DNA of 64,000 nucleotides, from NCBI GenBank assembly GCA_018292915.2, contig JACVVK020000035.1:2032501-2096500 (forward strand), written 5' to 3'. How positions within the stretch are numbered: position 1 is the stretch's first letter; every line of letters begins with the position of its first letter. The notes under the pieces are model-generated. The model had not been told where the DNA came from, made no database searches, and worked only from the letters and a program-made list of their open reading frames with translations. Shown here one piece after another: positions 46,659 to 58,372 of the stretch. This DNA comes from Batillaria attramentaria. Its lineage: Eukaryota > Mollusca > Gastropoda > Batillariidae. The position numbers and the translations under genes were made by a program.

Positions 46659-47280
46659 GGAGAAATAGTCGTGCAAAATGAAGGAAATCTTATCTGAACC
46701 TATCACTGGGCGCTTCTTCCACCCTTCAGCGCCATTATCATCAGGGAGCTGGTTCCACTTCAGCACTGAAGCTACTTGGACTACCAGACAGTTCCTGTCA
46801 AAGTTCACCTAGTGAAATGTTTGTGGACTCCAGTATGTAATTATATATCACACACGTACGTCCAACTGACAGAAATGCAGCTGCATGGTATTATTTTGAT
46901 TTTCTTGTGTTTTGTAGAGGTATGGATATTTCTCTCAGATCTCCACATCAGCATTCCTGCTGTTGTAATGGAATTTAGCTGAATGAGGTGTCCTGTACTG
47001 GTATTTGTATTGTGTTTATGACTTTATCCCTATCATTATAGTTGTGCGTATAAAATCATGCATTACATGACAGTAGTGGATTACTTTGAAGGCATTGGTT
47101 GTTCCTTACTGTTGACTGATTTCTTCATGGCCTGAACTTTTTCACTTTTGTATTCCTTTCGAGAAAAAAGTTTGTGCGGTGAAGATGCAGTACTGCATTG
47201 CTTTCTGCATTCATTTTCCATGAAATACTTCATTACTCTGTGAATATCGTTCTGACAAATATTTTGTGTATTTTTTTTTT

Positions 47281-47757
47281 ATTTTTTTTTTTGGCTGCCC
47301 CAACTCTTTGCCAGCTCCAGTGGTACTCCTCCCAGGTAATCGGTAGAATCCACGGAGGGCTCGGAAGCTGGGACAATTTTTATTATGCATGATGATGGAG
47401 ATGAGGATGATGGTAAGTGTGGTTTGGGACTGCGGGACAGGGCCGCATTCCACGCTTCCTGTCATAAATATTCCGGCATTAACCAGGCCCGGGAACTACG
47501 GCACCTGCGGTGCCGGCCGTGTAATCATCCACATCATAAGACGTGTCATACCAAGGGAAGCACCCCCAAAGTCGCACCCGTGAAGTGGGTGAAACTCGGC
47601 TGTGTGGCAACAGCCTCCCCATTGGATCCATAGCACACCCGCTCTGGGTAGGAGCCGACCTTGGTAGGAAAAATCCCGCTTGCCTCGGCTGGGACTCGAA
47701 CCCGGGTCTCCCGGTCCATGGTCCGAAGTGCTAACCACTACACTACGGGGGCCGGTT
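47281..47757 (-). mobile_element. tRNA-derived SINE, family 3, copy b (full length)
   Basis: On the minus strand the head is GTAGTGTAGTGGTTAGCACT (A box) and GGGTTCGAGTCCCAGCC (B box). A body of about 330 bases follows with GGAGGCTGTTGCCACACAGC, ATGACACGTCTTATGATGTG and GCCTGGTTAATGCCGGAATA, ending GGAGTACCACTGGAGCTGGC. The last 58 bases of the window repeat this head on the plus strand. The copy sits in the probable 3' UTR of the ALMS1-like gene. Confidence 0.87.
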
Positions 47758-48189
47758 TTTTGTGTATTCTTATTATATTTTATATTTTGAACAAAAGTGT
47801 AAAATGCTGCATGTAACTCATTTATTTATTCACCGAGTAACCCCGCGACTGTGATAACAGATACCACACTTTGCTGTGTGTGCATCTTGTATTAATTAGT
47901 ATTCATTACAGTACTTTTGGTTTTCATTGCATATTTATTTCTGTGTTCTCATGAGCACCAGCAAAGACAATATATAAAATACATATGTATTTTCTTTTGC
48001 ACTGGTATGTCTGTGGTTATTTTTCGATGTAGCATATTCTGTTTCAAGCACTGATCATAATCTTCATTAATTGTTGAAGTTCAGGACTTTGTTACAGAAT
48101 ACCTGTAGCGTTGTAGAAATAGTGCCCTTCAATGCCTGTGTAGTCACCGGAGCTAGCTCAGTTTTTCTTGGAAGAGTTTGCACATTACA

Positions 48190-48195
48190 AATAAA
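48190..48195 (+). promoter_or_regulatory. Candidate polyadenylation signal of the ALMS1-like gene
   Basis: A canonical AATAAA lies about 1.53 kb after the stop codon and is followed by a T/G-rich stretch (GTGTTTTTGTTC), as expected of a downstream element. Confidence 0.5.
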
Positions 48196-48215
48196 ACACA
48201 TGTAACATGACCAGT

Positions 48216-48412
48216 GTTTTTGTTCTTTGAATATTCTCAGTTTTGTGTGATGGGTGTGTTTGGGAAACCCAGGTTTTTCAAGTTCTGTCCGTGAAACTTT
48301 GTAAGATATTCGTGTGTCCTTGCGTACATGTTATGGCTACAACAATCATAAGAAATAGCTTTTATATACTGTCATATTTGCCGTGCTGATATAAGCTCAA
48401 GTCTGCGCGCAT

Positions 48413-48445
<33 letters not shown>

Positions 48446-49006
48446 TATACAAGGAGCTGAACTGATTTCTGTTGACTGGTTGTGAAAGTACATGTACTTT
48501 ACATGCAGTTCGTGACTTGAGAGTCTTCCCTTCAAAGGCAAACTTTAAAAAAAAATTAATATACCAAATACATGCACTCAGTGTTGACGGCATTTGTAGT
48601 TATGCATCTCCTACTCATGCAAATGACTGACCACACACACACACACTCACACACACAAACACACACACACACACACACACTCATTAACTGATCTCATACT
48701 CTGCCTCTTGGCCTCACAGGCTTCATGTGAGGCTTTTACTGCAGATGTCCGATAATGTGGTCTGTTCTGAGAGTGCATTTGAGATGCAATTTGTAGTGAA
48801 CTGGAAAGTACGAACGTTCTGTCTTCTTTGTTTTGTTTTGTTTGAGGATATCAGGGGTTTGTACTTTGTGTTGATGGCATTGATGTAGTTATGCCTGTAC
48901 AAATGACTGTCCACCCACTCACCCGCCTACCCCCCACCCCCTCGCCCGTCACACACACACACACACACACACACACTGACTGGTCTCATCCTCTCATTCT
49001 TGCATC
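48216..49006. other. Convergent intergenic stretch with local duplication
   Basis: There is no gene. Two diverged copies of a roughly 150-base unit lie at about 48570-48715 and 48855-48990. Both contain GTTGA(C/T)GGCATT, GTAGTTATGC, CAAATGACTG and a (CA)n run. Other (CA)n runs are at 48417-48443 and 48632-48680. Confidence 0.55.
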
Positions 49007-49012
49007 TTTATT
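49007..49012 (-). promoter_or_regulatory. Polyadenylation signal of the collagen-C4-like gene
   Basis: TTTATT on plus is AATAAA on minus, about 185 bases after the stop codon at 49195. It is the first canonical signal after the stop. Confidence 0.6.
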
Positions 49013-49194
49013 GCTATTTGGCTCCACTGATCCAAGGCGTGACTCAGTACGACGCCCGATGCTTCAGAACGAAATCAGTAATTTCGAAACGCATCAAAAG
49101 GAGCAGTATCAGTCGAGAGTTCTTTGAGGATCAGTTCTTATGTCGTTTCTGGCAGGGTGTGGTATCAGTTCGACCAAGTAGTTGTCTGCTGGCT

Positions 49195-50508
49195 TTACTC
49201 GGAGCACACACAGCAGGTGAGGACTTTGTCCTGCTCGTAGGGAGGGCAGTTCAAGCTGCCACACTGGCTCAACACGTAGTAAAACGTTTTCCCGTTGTGA
49301 TCCGCGCTGGACTCGGGTTCATACTCCTCGGCGCTGTCCATACACAGGTACTCGGTGGCTGAGGCGTGCCCGTGATATCCCGCCATAAGGTGCCCAGTGT
49401 ACTCCAGCCTCCACCCAGTCGGACACTCGTTCTTACCGGGAAACATGACGTTCACCGAGCGGCCGGAAGTGATGCATACAGCACACACGACGTCCTTGTC
49501 ATGGGATTCTCGGGGCTGGTTTTCGTATTCGGCGCCATATATTTCAGCGTTGTGTCTGGTCTTATCCAGGTCGTCATACACTGGGTCATTTGGAAGACAG
49601 AGAGCGTTGACACCTGCTCCCGAATGCACGTAGTGGCCACCACCAACCATGCCTGGGCACACAGATAGGCGTGGAAAAGATGAAGGCAGGCAAATAGTAC
49701 CGGCCGTGCAGATCGACCAGAGTATATTTTTAAAACATGGATCAACCTGAGAGGAATCGTCAAACTAACTTCATGTTACAGCAGGCTCTGATCTGGCGTG
49801 CTGACATGCGGTCAAACCCGGCCGACGGATCTTTTGATATGCTTGTGTCCAAGAATGTGTGAATTTTGTAAGACATTAGTGATGAATGAGTTACTGAGGC
49901 AATGTTATGTCATGTTTACCAATCAACTAAAATTCACATCTTTTACCAGCGTAAGGCTCTCAGTCACCCACTGTAAATGGCACCCAAACTGACCATCTAT
50001 ATATAGATTGACGACTGACTCCACACTCCTGTCAATCATAGTTAAAGGGGGGAATCCCCAGAACTGATTCACTGACTGGAGTCAATCGCCTGCCGTGGCA
50101 TAATAATGCCGGTGGGCACAGCATGTGGCATGGTCTGGTAAACTTACTTGCCAGACGCTACAAAGAGGGAAGCACGTGCTTTGAGGGGTAAGGCCATTGA
50201 CGTCATTTGAGGAAAAATACCATTACTGCGACGTCAGCCTCTTTCATCTTGAAGTCAGTCATGATCGCACTGTGCTTTTGCCAATACTGTGACACCTCGG
50301 GGCGACTGGAGTGGAGTCGTCTATTACGCAGCACTGACAGGGAAACTGAATCCGCCACCGGCTGACACGGCTTGACTACCGGTGATGTGCATCGATGTGG
50401 AAACTGACTGACTAGTACGGTACCGGCTGCCATCGATGTGCAATCGTATTACCGTAGCAGCCGGTCAAGATCAGTAACAATAATGATGATGATCTAGCGC
50501 TTATTGAG

Positions 50509-50602
<94 letters not shown>

Positions 50603-51866
50603 TCATAAGCACAATCCGGCCAGTGATGCTGATATACAATTACAGACAGATGTTGTAAGTTATCCACCCGCTTCCGCTGCCATCTTGCTGAGAGCGAACT
50701 GACAGACTCAGGTACTGACCCCGTTCACTGACGAAGCGCCTTGAACTGAATGTAAAAGTACGTCCCAGGAATAGTATTGGGCAGTACCTGAGTACAGCAT
50801 CCCGGAGCCGCGCGGGCACGCTGAGTTCCCCCATCTGACGTACACCGATCCTGCAAGTACAAAATAAAATTAATACTGAATAGGTGACATACCATGTGGG
50901 AGTACATGTATTATTATACCGGGGCGCTCGGTCAGGTGGTCTAGTGGTTAAGAGACTTGTCACCAATGCGAGAGGTCAGAGGTTCGAGTCCCATTCGAGG
51001 CGAAGAATTTTTCCTTCTCGTACGCGGCACCGTTCATTCGGGCCGATCGTCGGGGGTCTCTCCGGGTACTCCGGCTGCCTCCCCCTCTGCTTTGGAAATG
51101 TTCAGCCCACCAAATTTGAAAAATAAATGCAATTCTAAATTCCGAAATTTAAATAGCTGAGCTGACCCTTCGCACCACGTGATTGTAATGTGTTTATGTC
51201 TAGTATGTGAGAGGATGCGTGTGATTCACGTTAGCGTGCGTGTTGGGTTCAGATCGCGGCGCTTTAAGCCGATTCATGAAATTGGGAAAAGCGCCTATAC
51301 AATACTATTATTATTATTATGTGCTGGGTGTCGAGTGGATGGTTAGCAGGCACACAAACGTGGTAGTGAAGGAGTCAACAAGAGGGTGTTATACAAGAGT
51401 GGATGGTTAGCAGGCACACAAACGTGGTAGTGAGGGAGTCAACAAGAAGGTGTTATACAAACACATTATTTTTCCACTAACGAGGAGTAGTGTACTTGCA
51501 TTTGAACAAATGGCCGATGCCCGCTTAGGACTGGCCAGATGACAAAGGAAAACTCGCATGCACTGGCTGAATGAACGTGAGTGGTCGGGCCGGCGCAGGG
51601 ATGATACTAAACGGAGTCAAGAGAGCCGCTTGACTCGGTTGAACCGACCGGAAAACTGAACTTGAGGCTTTTTTATTATTATGTTGTTTCCATAGTAATG
51701 GAAACAACATCATAGGACGGGCTAAATTTTCCACGTTCATGGGCAAGCATCTGTGGTACAAACGCACGTCACTGCCGATCTCCCGCAGAGACGATTATGC
51801 AAGTGCAACTCTGACAATGGCATGTATGGTGCGCCGAACGCGCTTCTCCTCCTCAGTGAGTGCCGT

Positions 51867-51932
<66 letters not shown>

Positions 51933-53703
51933 TGTGTCCGGGCCCGTTTCTTCGAAAATACTTAACCGAATGGCTTCAAATTTGGGGTATCCCAATATAT
52001 CAAAATGTTACATTAGAGGAACCAAGCGTGTGATGATTGCTTAAGTGATTTGGGAGTTATCGCCCTTTTGAGACAAGTTGGTTGTCTTTCGTTTACAGGC
52101 GTAATATTTAATTAAATCACTCAATTTTTTGGCAGTAGATAGCTTGAATACGGACTCTGAACAGAGTCACTACTAGAAAATGGTCGCTCTTATAGTTTTC
52201 ATGTAAACGAGCCTGAGTTGACATTGCATGTGAACCCAGTTCAGATGCTTATTTCTCCGAAAATACTGAACCGATCGATTTCAGATTTGGGGTTTCTAAA
52301 TGAATCAAGATTGTTGAATAGAAGGCCCGATCCAGGTACGATTGCACACATGATTGCGAGTTATCGCCCTTTTCAGGAAAAAGTGGCTTTCTGGCGTTTA
52401 AAAGCGTAACATTTACCTAAACCACTCCATTTTTATGTTGTTTCCATAGTAATGGAAACAACATAATAGGACGGGCTAAAATTTCCACGTTCATGGGCAA
52501 GCATCTGTGGTACAAACGCACGTCACTGCCGATCTCCCGCAGAGACGATTTTGCAAGTGTAACTCTGACAATGACGTAAGAAAACTTGCGTCATCGATGC
52601 TGACGCGTATGATGTTCCGAACGCAGTTCTCCTCCTCCTGAGTGCCGTCTGTGTGGATGTGCGTGTGTGTGTGAATTGTGTCCGGGCCCGTTTCTTCAAA
52701 AATACTTAACCGAATGGCTTCAAATTTGGGGTATCCAAATTTATCAAAATGTTACATTAGACGATTCAAGCGTGTGATGATTGCTTAAGTGATTTGGGAG
52801 TTATCGCCCTTTTGAGACAAGTTGGTTGTCTTTCGTGTACAGGCGTAATATTTATTTAAATCACTCAATTTTTTGGCAGTAGATAGCTTGAATACGGACT
52901 CTGAATTGACTCACTACTAGAAAATGGTCGCTCTTATAGTTTTCATGTAAACCGAGCCTGAGTTGACATTGCATGTGAACCCAGTTCAGATGCCTATTTC
53001 TCCGAAAATACTGAACCGATCGATTTCAAATTTGGGGTTTCTAAATGAATCAAGATTGTTGAATAGAAGGCCCGATCCAGGTACGATTGCACACATGATT
53101 TGCGAGTTATCGCCCTTTTCAAAAAAAGTGGCTTTCTGGCGTTTAAAGGCGTAATATTTACCTAAACCACTCCATGTTTGGGACATAGATAGCATGAATA
53201 CGGACTCTCAACTGAGTGAATTTTGGAGGTTGTCGCTTTTGTACTTTTGGCGTAAACCGTACCTGATGAAAGTGCTGGTGAACACACTTTAGATCTCAAA
53301 ATCGCTCCTACTATACATAGATAATGAGCCTGGGGTGCCATAAAAAATATACAAAAAAATTAGAAAAATTCACTGCAGCCGTTGTCGTCAGTTGACTCGA
53401 AAATTTGTACTCGAAGCACATTTCCTTTACACAAGCCACACGCCTCACAAACATCGCAGAAAAGGCACACGCGCACTGACGCAAAACTGTATCAGCGTCA
53501 GTTTGCCGACGTCATGTTTGATTGACGTGGGGGTGTGTCGTCACTTTTCGGAAGTTCTCTATTTGTAGACGGGGAAAGCGGGAGTTTCATTGATGTAGTG
53601 AGCTTTGTTTTTCCCACTGACTCTCACTCAATAGCATAGTAGAGTGAGAGAACACCACATAGGTCTCAATGGAGCACATGCACAAACGCGGCTCGCGCAA
53701 GTC

Positions 53704-53740
<37 letters not shown>

Positions 53741-54084
53741 GCGCGCGTATGTCTGTGTGTGTCTGTGTGCGCGCGCGCGCAGCAGACATAACACATAGTG
53801 AAAAACGTTCGCCGCGCAGACTTGTCTGTTAAACACATTGAGCCGGTATAAATTCGATCTTTACACTGCGCAGCAGCAACACTTCAATTTTTTTCATGGG
53901 GCTGCTTTCATTGCAAGAATTGTATCCGAGTCAAAGTTATTACGTCAAATGTATTATGCGTCATCCCAATGAGGAAAACGTCATATATTCAAAGAAAACA
54001 ACTTGACGTCTCTCTTCCAAAACCAAGATTGGTCTGACAAGCCCAGTCAGTTGTTTCCATTGAGAGAGAGAGAGAGAGAGAGTG

Positions 54085-54155
<71 letters not shown>

Positions 54156-55827
54156 CCTCCCGTATACATGGCATTACAAAAGAACGACCGTGACGACAGC
54201 AGGTGATTAATGGAAACAACATATTGGGCTGGTCAGTGGCCATCTTGTTTATGTTGTTTCCATAGTAATGGAAACAACATCATAGGACGGGCTAAATTTT
54301 GCCACGTTCATGGGCAAGCATCTGTGGTACAAACGCACGTCACTGCCGATCTCCGCAGAGACGATTATGCAAGTGTAACTCTGACAATGACCGTAAGAAA
54401 ACATGCGTCATCGATGCTGGCATGTATGGTGCGCCGAACGCAGTTCTCCTCCTCCTGAGTGCCGTCTGTGTGGATGTGGCGTGTGTGTGTGAATTGTTGT
54501 CCGGGCCCGTTTCTTCGAAGATACTTAACCGAATGGCTTCAAATTTGGGGTATCCAATATATCAAAATGTTACATTAGACGATTTCAAGCGTGTGATGAT
54601 TGCTTAAGTGATTTGGGAGTTATCGCCCTTTTGAGACAAGTTGGTTGTCTTTCGTTTACAGGCGTAATATTTATTTAAATCACTCAATTGTTTGGCAAGT
54701 AGATAACTTGAATACGGACTCTGAACAGAGTCACTACTAGAAAATGGTCGCTTCTTATAGTTTTCATGTAAACCGAGCCTGAGTTGACATTGCATGTGAA
54801 CCCAGTTCAGATAACTATTTCTCCGAAAATACTGAACCGATCGATTTCAAATTTGGGGTTTCTAAATGAATCAAGATTGTTGAATAGAAGGCCCGATCCA
54901 GGTACGATTGCACACGTGATTTGCGAGTTATCTCCCTTTTTAGAAAAAAGTGGCTTTCTGGCGTTTAAAGGCGTAATATTTACCTAAACCACTACATGTT
55001 TTGGACATAGATAGCAATAATACGGACTCTCAACGGAGTGAATTTTGGAGGTTGTCGCTTTTATACTTTTGGCGTAAGCCGTACCTGATGAAAGTGCTGG
55101 TGAACACACTTTAGATCTCAAAATCGCTCCTACTATACATAGATAATGAGCCTGGGGTGCCATAAAAAATATACAAAAAATTAGAAAAATTCACTGCAGC
55201 CGTTATCGTCAGTTGACTCGAAAATTTGTACTCACAGCACATTTCCTCTACAAGCCACACGCCGCACAAACATAGAAGAAGAGACGCACGCGCACTGACG
55301 TAAAGTAAGTGCGTCATGTTGATTTACGTGATGCTGTTTTTCTTGGGGGTGTCTCGCCACTTTCTTTCCGAATTCCTGTGTTTGGAGACGCGGTGTTTGT
55401 ATTTTACTTCTGCTATGTCGCCATCTTCGGTGCACTCGCAGAGAAGACACGGGATACAACAGAATACAACTCCAATGACTTTACTAACAGAAGATGCGCG
55501 GAGACAAATTCTTGAAAGAAGAAGTCAGGACGCTGTGCAGGGCTGCTTACATACTGAACAGGTCAGATCTAGAACATTCACGCAGTATAAGCCTCATTTT
55601 GCCGACGTCATATTTGACTGACGTAGGCCTAATGCTGGCGTTTCTTGATTATGTCTCGCCATTGTTTTCCGAATTTTCTCTATTTGAAGTTTTGTTTTTG
55701 CCACAGACTCTGAGCAGTGTAATACAGTGACAGAACAGCACATAAGTGTAAGAGAGAGAGAGAGAGAGAGCGTTTACAGTTTTTAGACAAAACAACGTCT
55801 AAAGTGTGGCTGCAGATTGACACAACA

Positions 55828-55858
<31 letters not shown>

Positions 55859-58335
55859 ACACACCACCTCTCTCCCCAACACGCACACGCACACACAGAC
55901 AGGCGCGGAAAAAAGATGGAATCTATGTTCATTGATTCAGTGATTCATTGAATTAGTGTCATCAACGTCATTCGACACCGAGAATACGATTGGCTTGTCT
56001 TTATTGTCAAACACGAAAACAAGGGGGGCCGGATTAGTACCCACGCGATACCTATCAAATTAATATCCGGTCCGCCTTAATTCGCTCACACACACCGGCA
56101 CACAAAGAAACACGTCAGTTCACACGCACCGACCTACGCGTGATAGGGTGTCTTGTGAAAACAATGGTCAGTGATTTGACACGTGTAAAGGACGTCGGAA
56201 CTGGCGGATGAGGTGATAACTACCCGCAGAGCTGCAGTGGAGCTTCGGGGGCGATGCGCTAATTGCCCTGTCTTTGTCCGCGGTCACGCGTGCACACAAA
56301 ATTAATTCGCTGTCTTGCCAGGACCGTAGCGAGGGGAGATTTGCACCGTTCGCGGAAAGCGTACTACTGGGAATTTTTTTTCCGATAGAGAGAGAGAGGC
56401 TCGCTGACAGTACCTTGTGCATTCAGCTCTGTGAAAATAGAGCAAGCTTTGCCTCGTAATCTCAACTAGTCCGGCGGGCCAGTGGTAAAACAATTTAACT
56501 AGTCCGACGGTATTTTCACTAGTCTGCGGGCTTTCGGACGAGTCTTTTCATAATCCCTGACTTGTCTGTTAAACATACTGAGCCGGTATTAATTCGATCT
56601 TTACACGCAGTAGCAACACTTCAATTATCATGGGGCTGCTTTCATTGCAAGAATTGTATCAAAGTGATTACGTCAAATGTATTATGCGTCATCCCAGTGA
56701 GAAGAAACGTCATAGATTTTAAAGAAAACAAATTCACGTCTCTCTTCCAAAAACAAGATTGGTCTGACAAGCCCGGTCAGTTGTTTCAATTAGAGAGAGA
56801 GAGAGAGAGAGAGTCCTCCCGGATACATGGCATTACAACAGAACGACTGTGACGACAGCAGGTGATTAAATGGAAACAACATATTGGGCTGGTGGCCATC
56901 TTGTTTTTTGCCATAGATAGCATGAATACCAGACTCTCAACTAAGTGAATTTTGGAGGTTGTCTCTTTCATACTTTTGGCGTAAGCCGTACCTGATGAAA
57001 GTGCTGGTGAACACACTTTAGATCTCAAAATCGCTCCTATTATACAGATAATGAGCCTGGGGTGCCATAAAAAATATACAAAAAAAAAAATTAGAAAAAA
57101 TCACTGCAGCCGTTATCATCAGTTGACTCGAAAAATTTGTACTCACAGCACATTTCCTGTACAAGCCACACGCCTCACAAACATAGAAGAAGAGACGCAC
57201 GCGCACTGACGTAAAGTAAGTGCGTCATGTTTGATTGACGTGATGCTGTTTTTTCTTGGGGGTGTCTCGCCACTTTCTTTCCGAATTCCTCTGTTTGGAG
57301 ACGTGGTGTATTTTACTTCTGCTATGTCGCCATCTTCGTGCAATCGCAGAGAAGACACGGGATATAACAGAATACAACTCCAATACTTTATGAACAGAAC
57401 ATGCACGGAGAACAAATTCATGAAAGAAGAAGAACCCAGAACGCTGTGCAGGGCTGCTTACGTACTGAACAGGTCAGATCTAGAACATTCCTAACCCCAG
57501 TCACGTGGCTAAGAGGTCGAGGTCGTATCATTGGCTTGGTTCCCGAGTTAGAACATTCCCCAACTTACTGGAAGGTTCGAAATCTTTCTAATCTACTGAC
57601 GTTACTGCACCGGCATGTTCTGGGATGGTCTAGAAATTATTTTGCATCGAAATGCAGTATCTTTTCGCGAGAGTCTCTACAACTTGACATGTGGAAAGCG
57701 GGAATTTCAGTGGGTTTCGTTTTTGCCACTGACTCATACTCAGAAGCATAATATGTGTGTGTGGGGGGGGGGGGGGGGTGGGGGGGTGCGTGCGTGCGTG
57801 CGTGCGCGCGCAAGCGCGCGTCCAAGGCGAGAGAGAGAGAGAGAGGGTCTCTTCTCCGATACAGTGGACGCCGGATATAAGCAACTCGGATATAAGAAAA
57901 CTCGGTTATTGCCAACGAATTTTTTTCCCCCGGCCAAACTCTTCTTTATTATGTATTACAAAAACTCGGATACAAGAAACTCGCTTATAAGAAAACTCGG
58001 TTTTAGGAAAGCAAATTTCTTGTCCCGCTTGATACAAAAACTCGGATATAAGAAACCGAAAGTACATTTCCAAGAAAATTTCACTCATTGTAAGAAACCG
58101 AAAGTACATTTCCAAGAAAATTTCACTCATTCTAAGAAAACAGGTCAGGTCTGACGTCACTTAGGACAGGCACATGATGGCGCATGATTTTCTTTTCTTG
58201 AATTGGTTCTTTACCATTGTGTTCCGTGCAAAATTGAATGTTGGCAAGAAGAAAAAATACGAGATGCATTTTTGTTGTTCTATTGTTATATGTTGTTTTT
58301 ATTATTATTTTGTTTTTTTTGCCTGATTGGGAGCT

Positions 58336-58372
<37 letters not shown>

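Larger units (their letters stand above)
46659..48215 (+). other. Probable 3' UTR of the ALMS1-like gene
   Basis: No other gene lies here. The first canonical AATAAA after the TGA is at 48190-48195, which would make a UTR of about 1.55 kb. It includes an antisense family 3 SINE. Earlier non-canonical signals could be used instead. Confidence 0.5.

Noticed and set aside
46293..46808. A 171-codon minus-strand frame rich in Lys, Pro, Asn and Thr
   Set aside because: It translates the A/C complement of a T/G tract in the last intron of the ALMS1-like gene; it is composition-driven.
50203..50433. 76-codon minus-strand frame in collagen-C4-like intron 2
   Set aside because: No homology, no splice signals at its ends, and the flanking exons join directly in phase without it.
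50926..51000. Possible tRNA gene with GGTTCGAGTCCC
   Set aside because: Same reasoning: it heads a full-length family 1 SINE shared with 1184-1606.
55494..55730. Short frame (MRGDKF...) also present in part at 57401
   Set aside because: It recurs because both lie in foldback family copies; the copies differ by frame-changing indels, so protein constraint is not supported.
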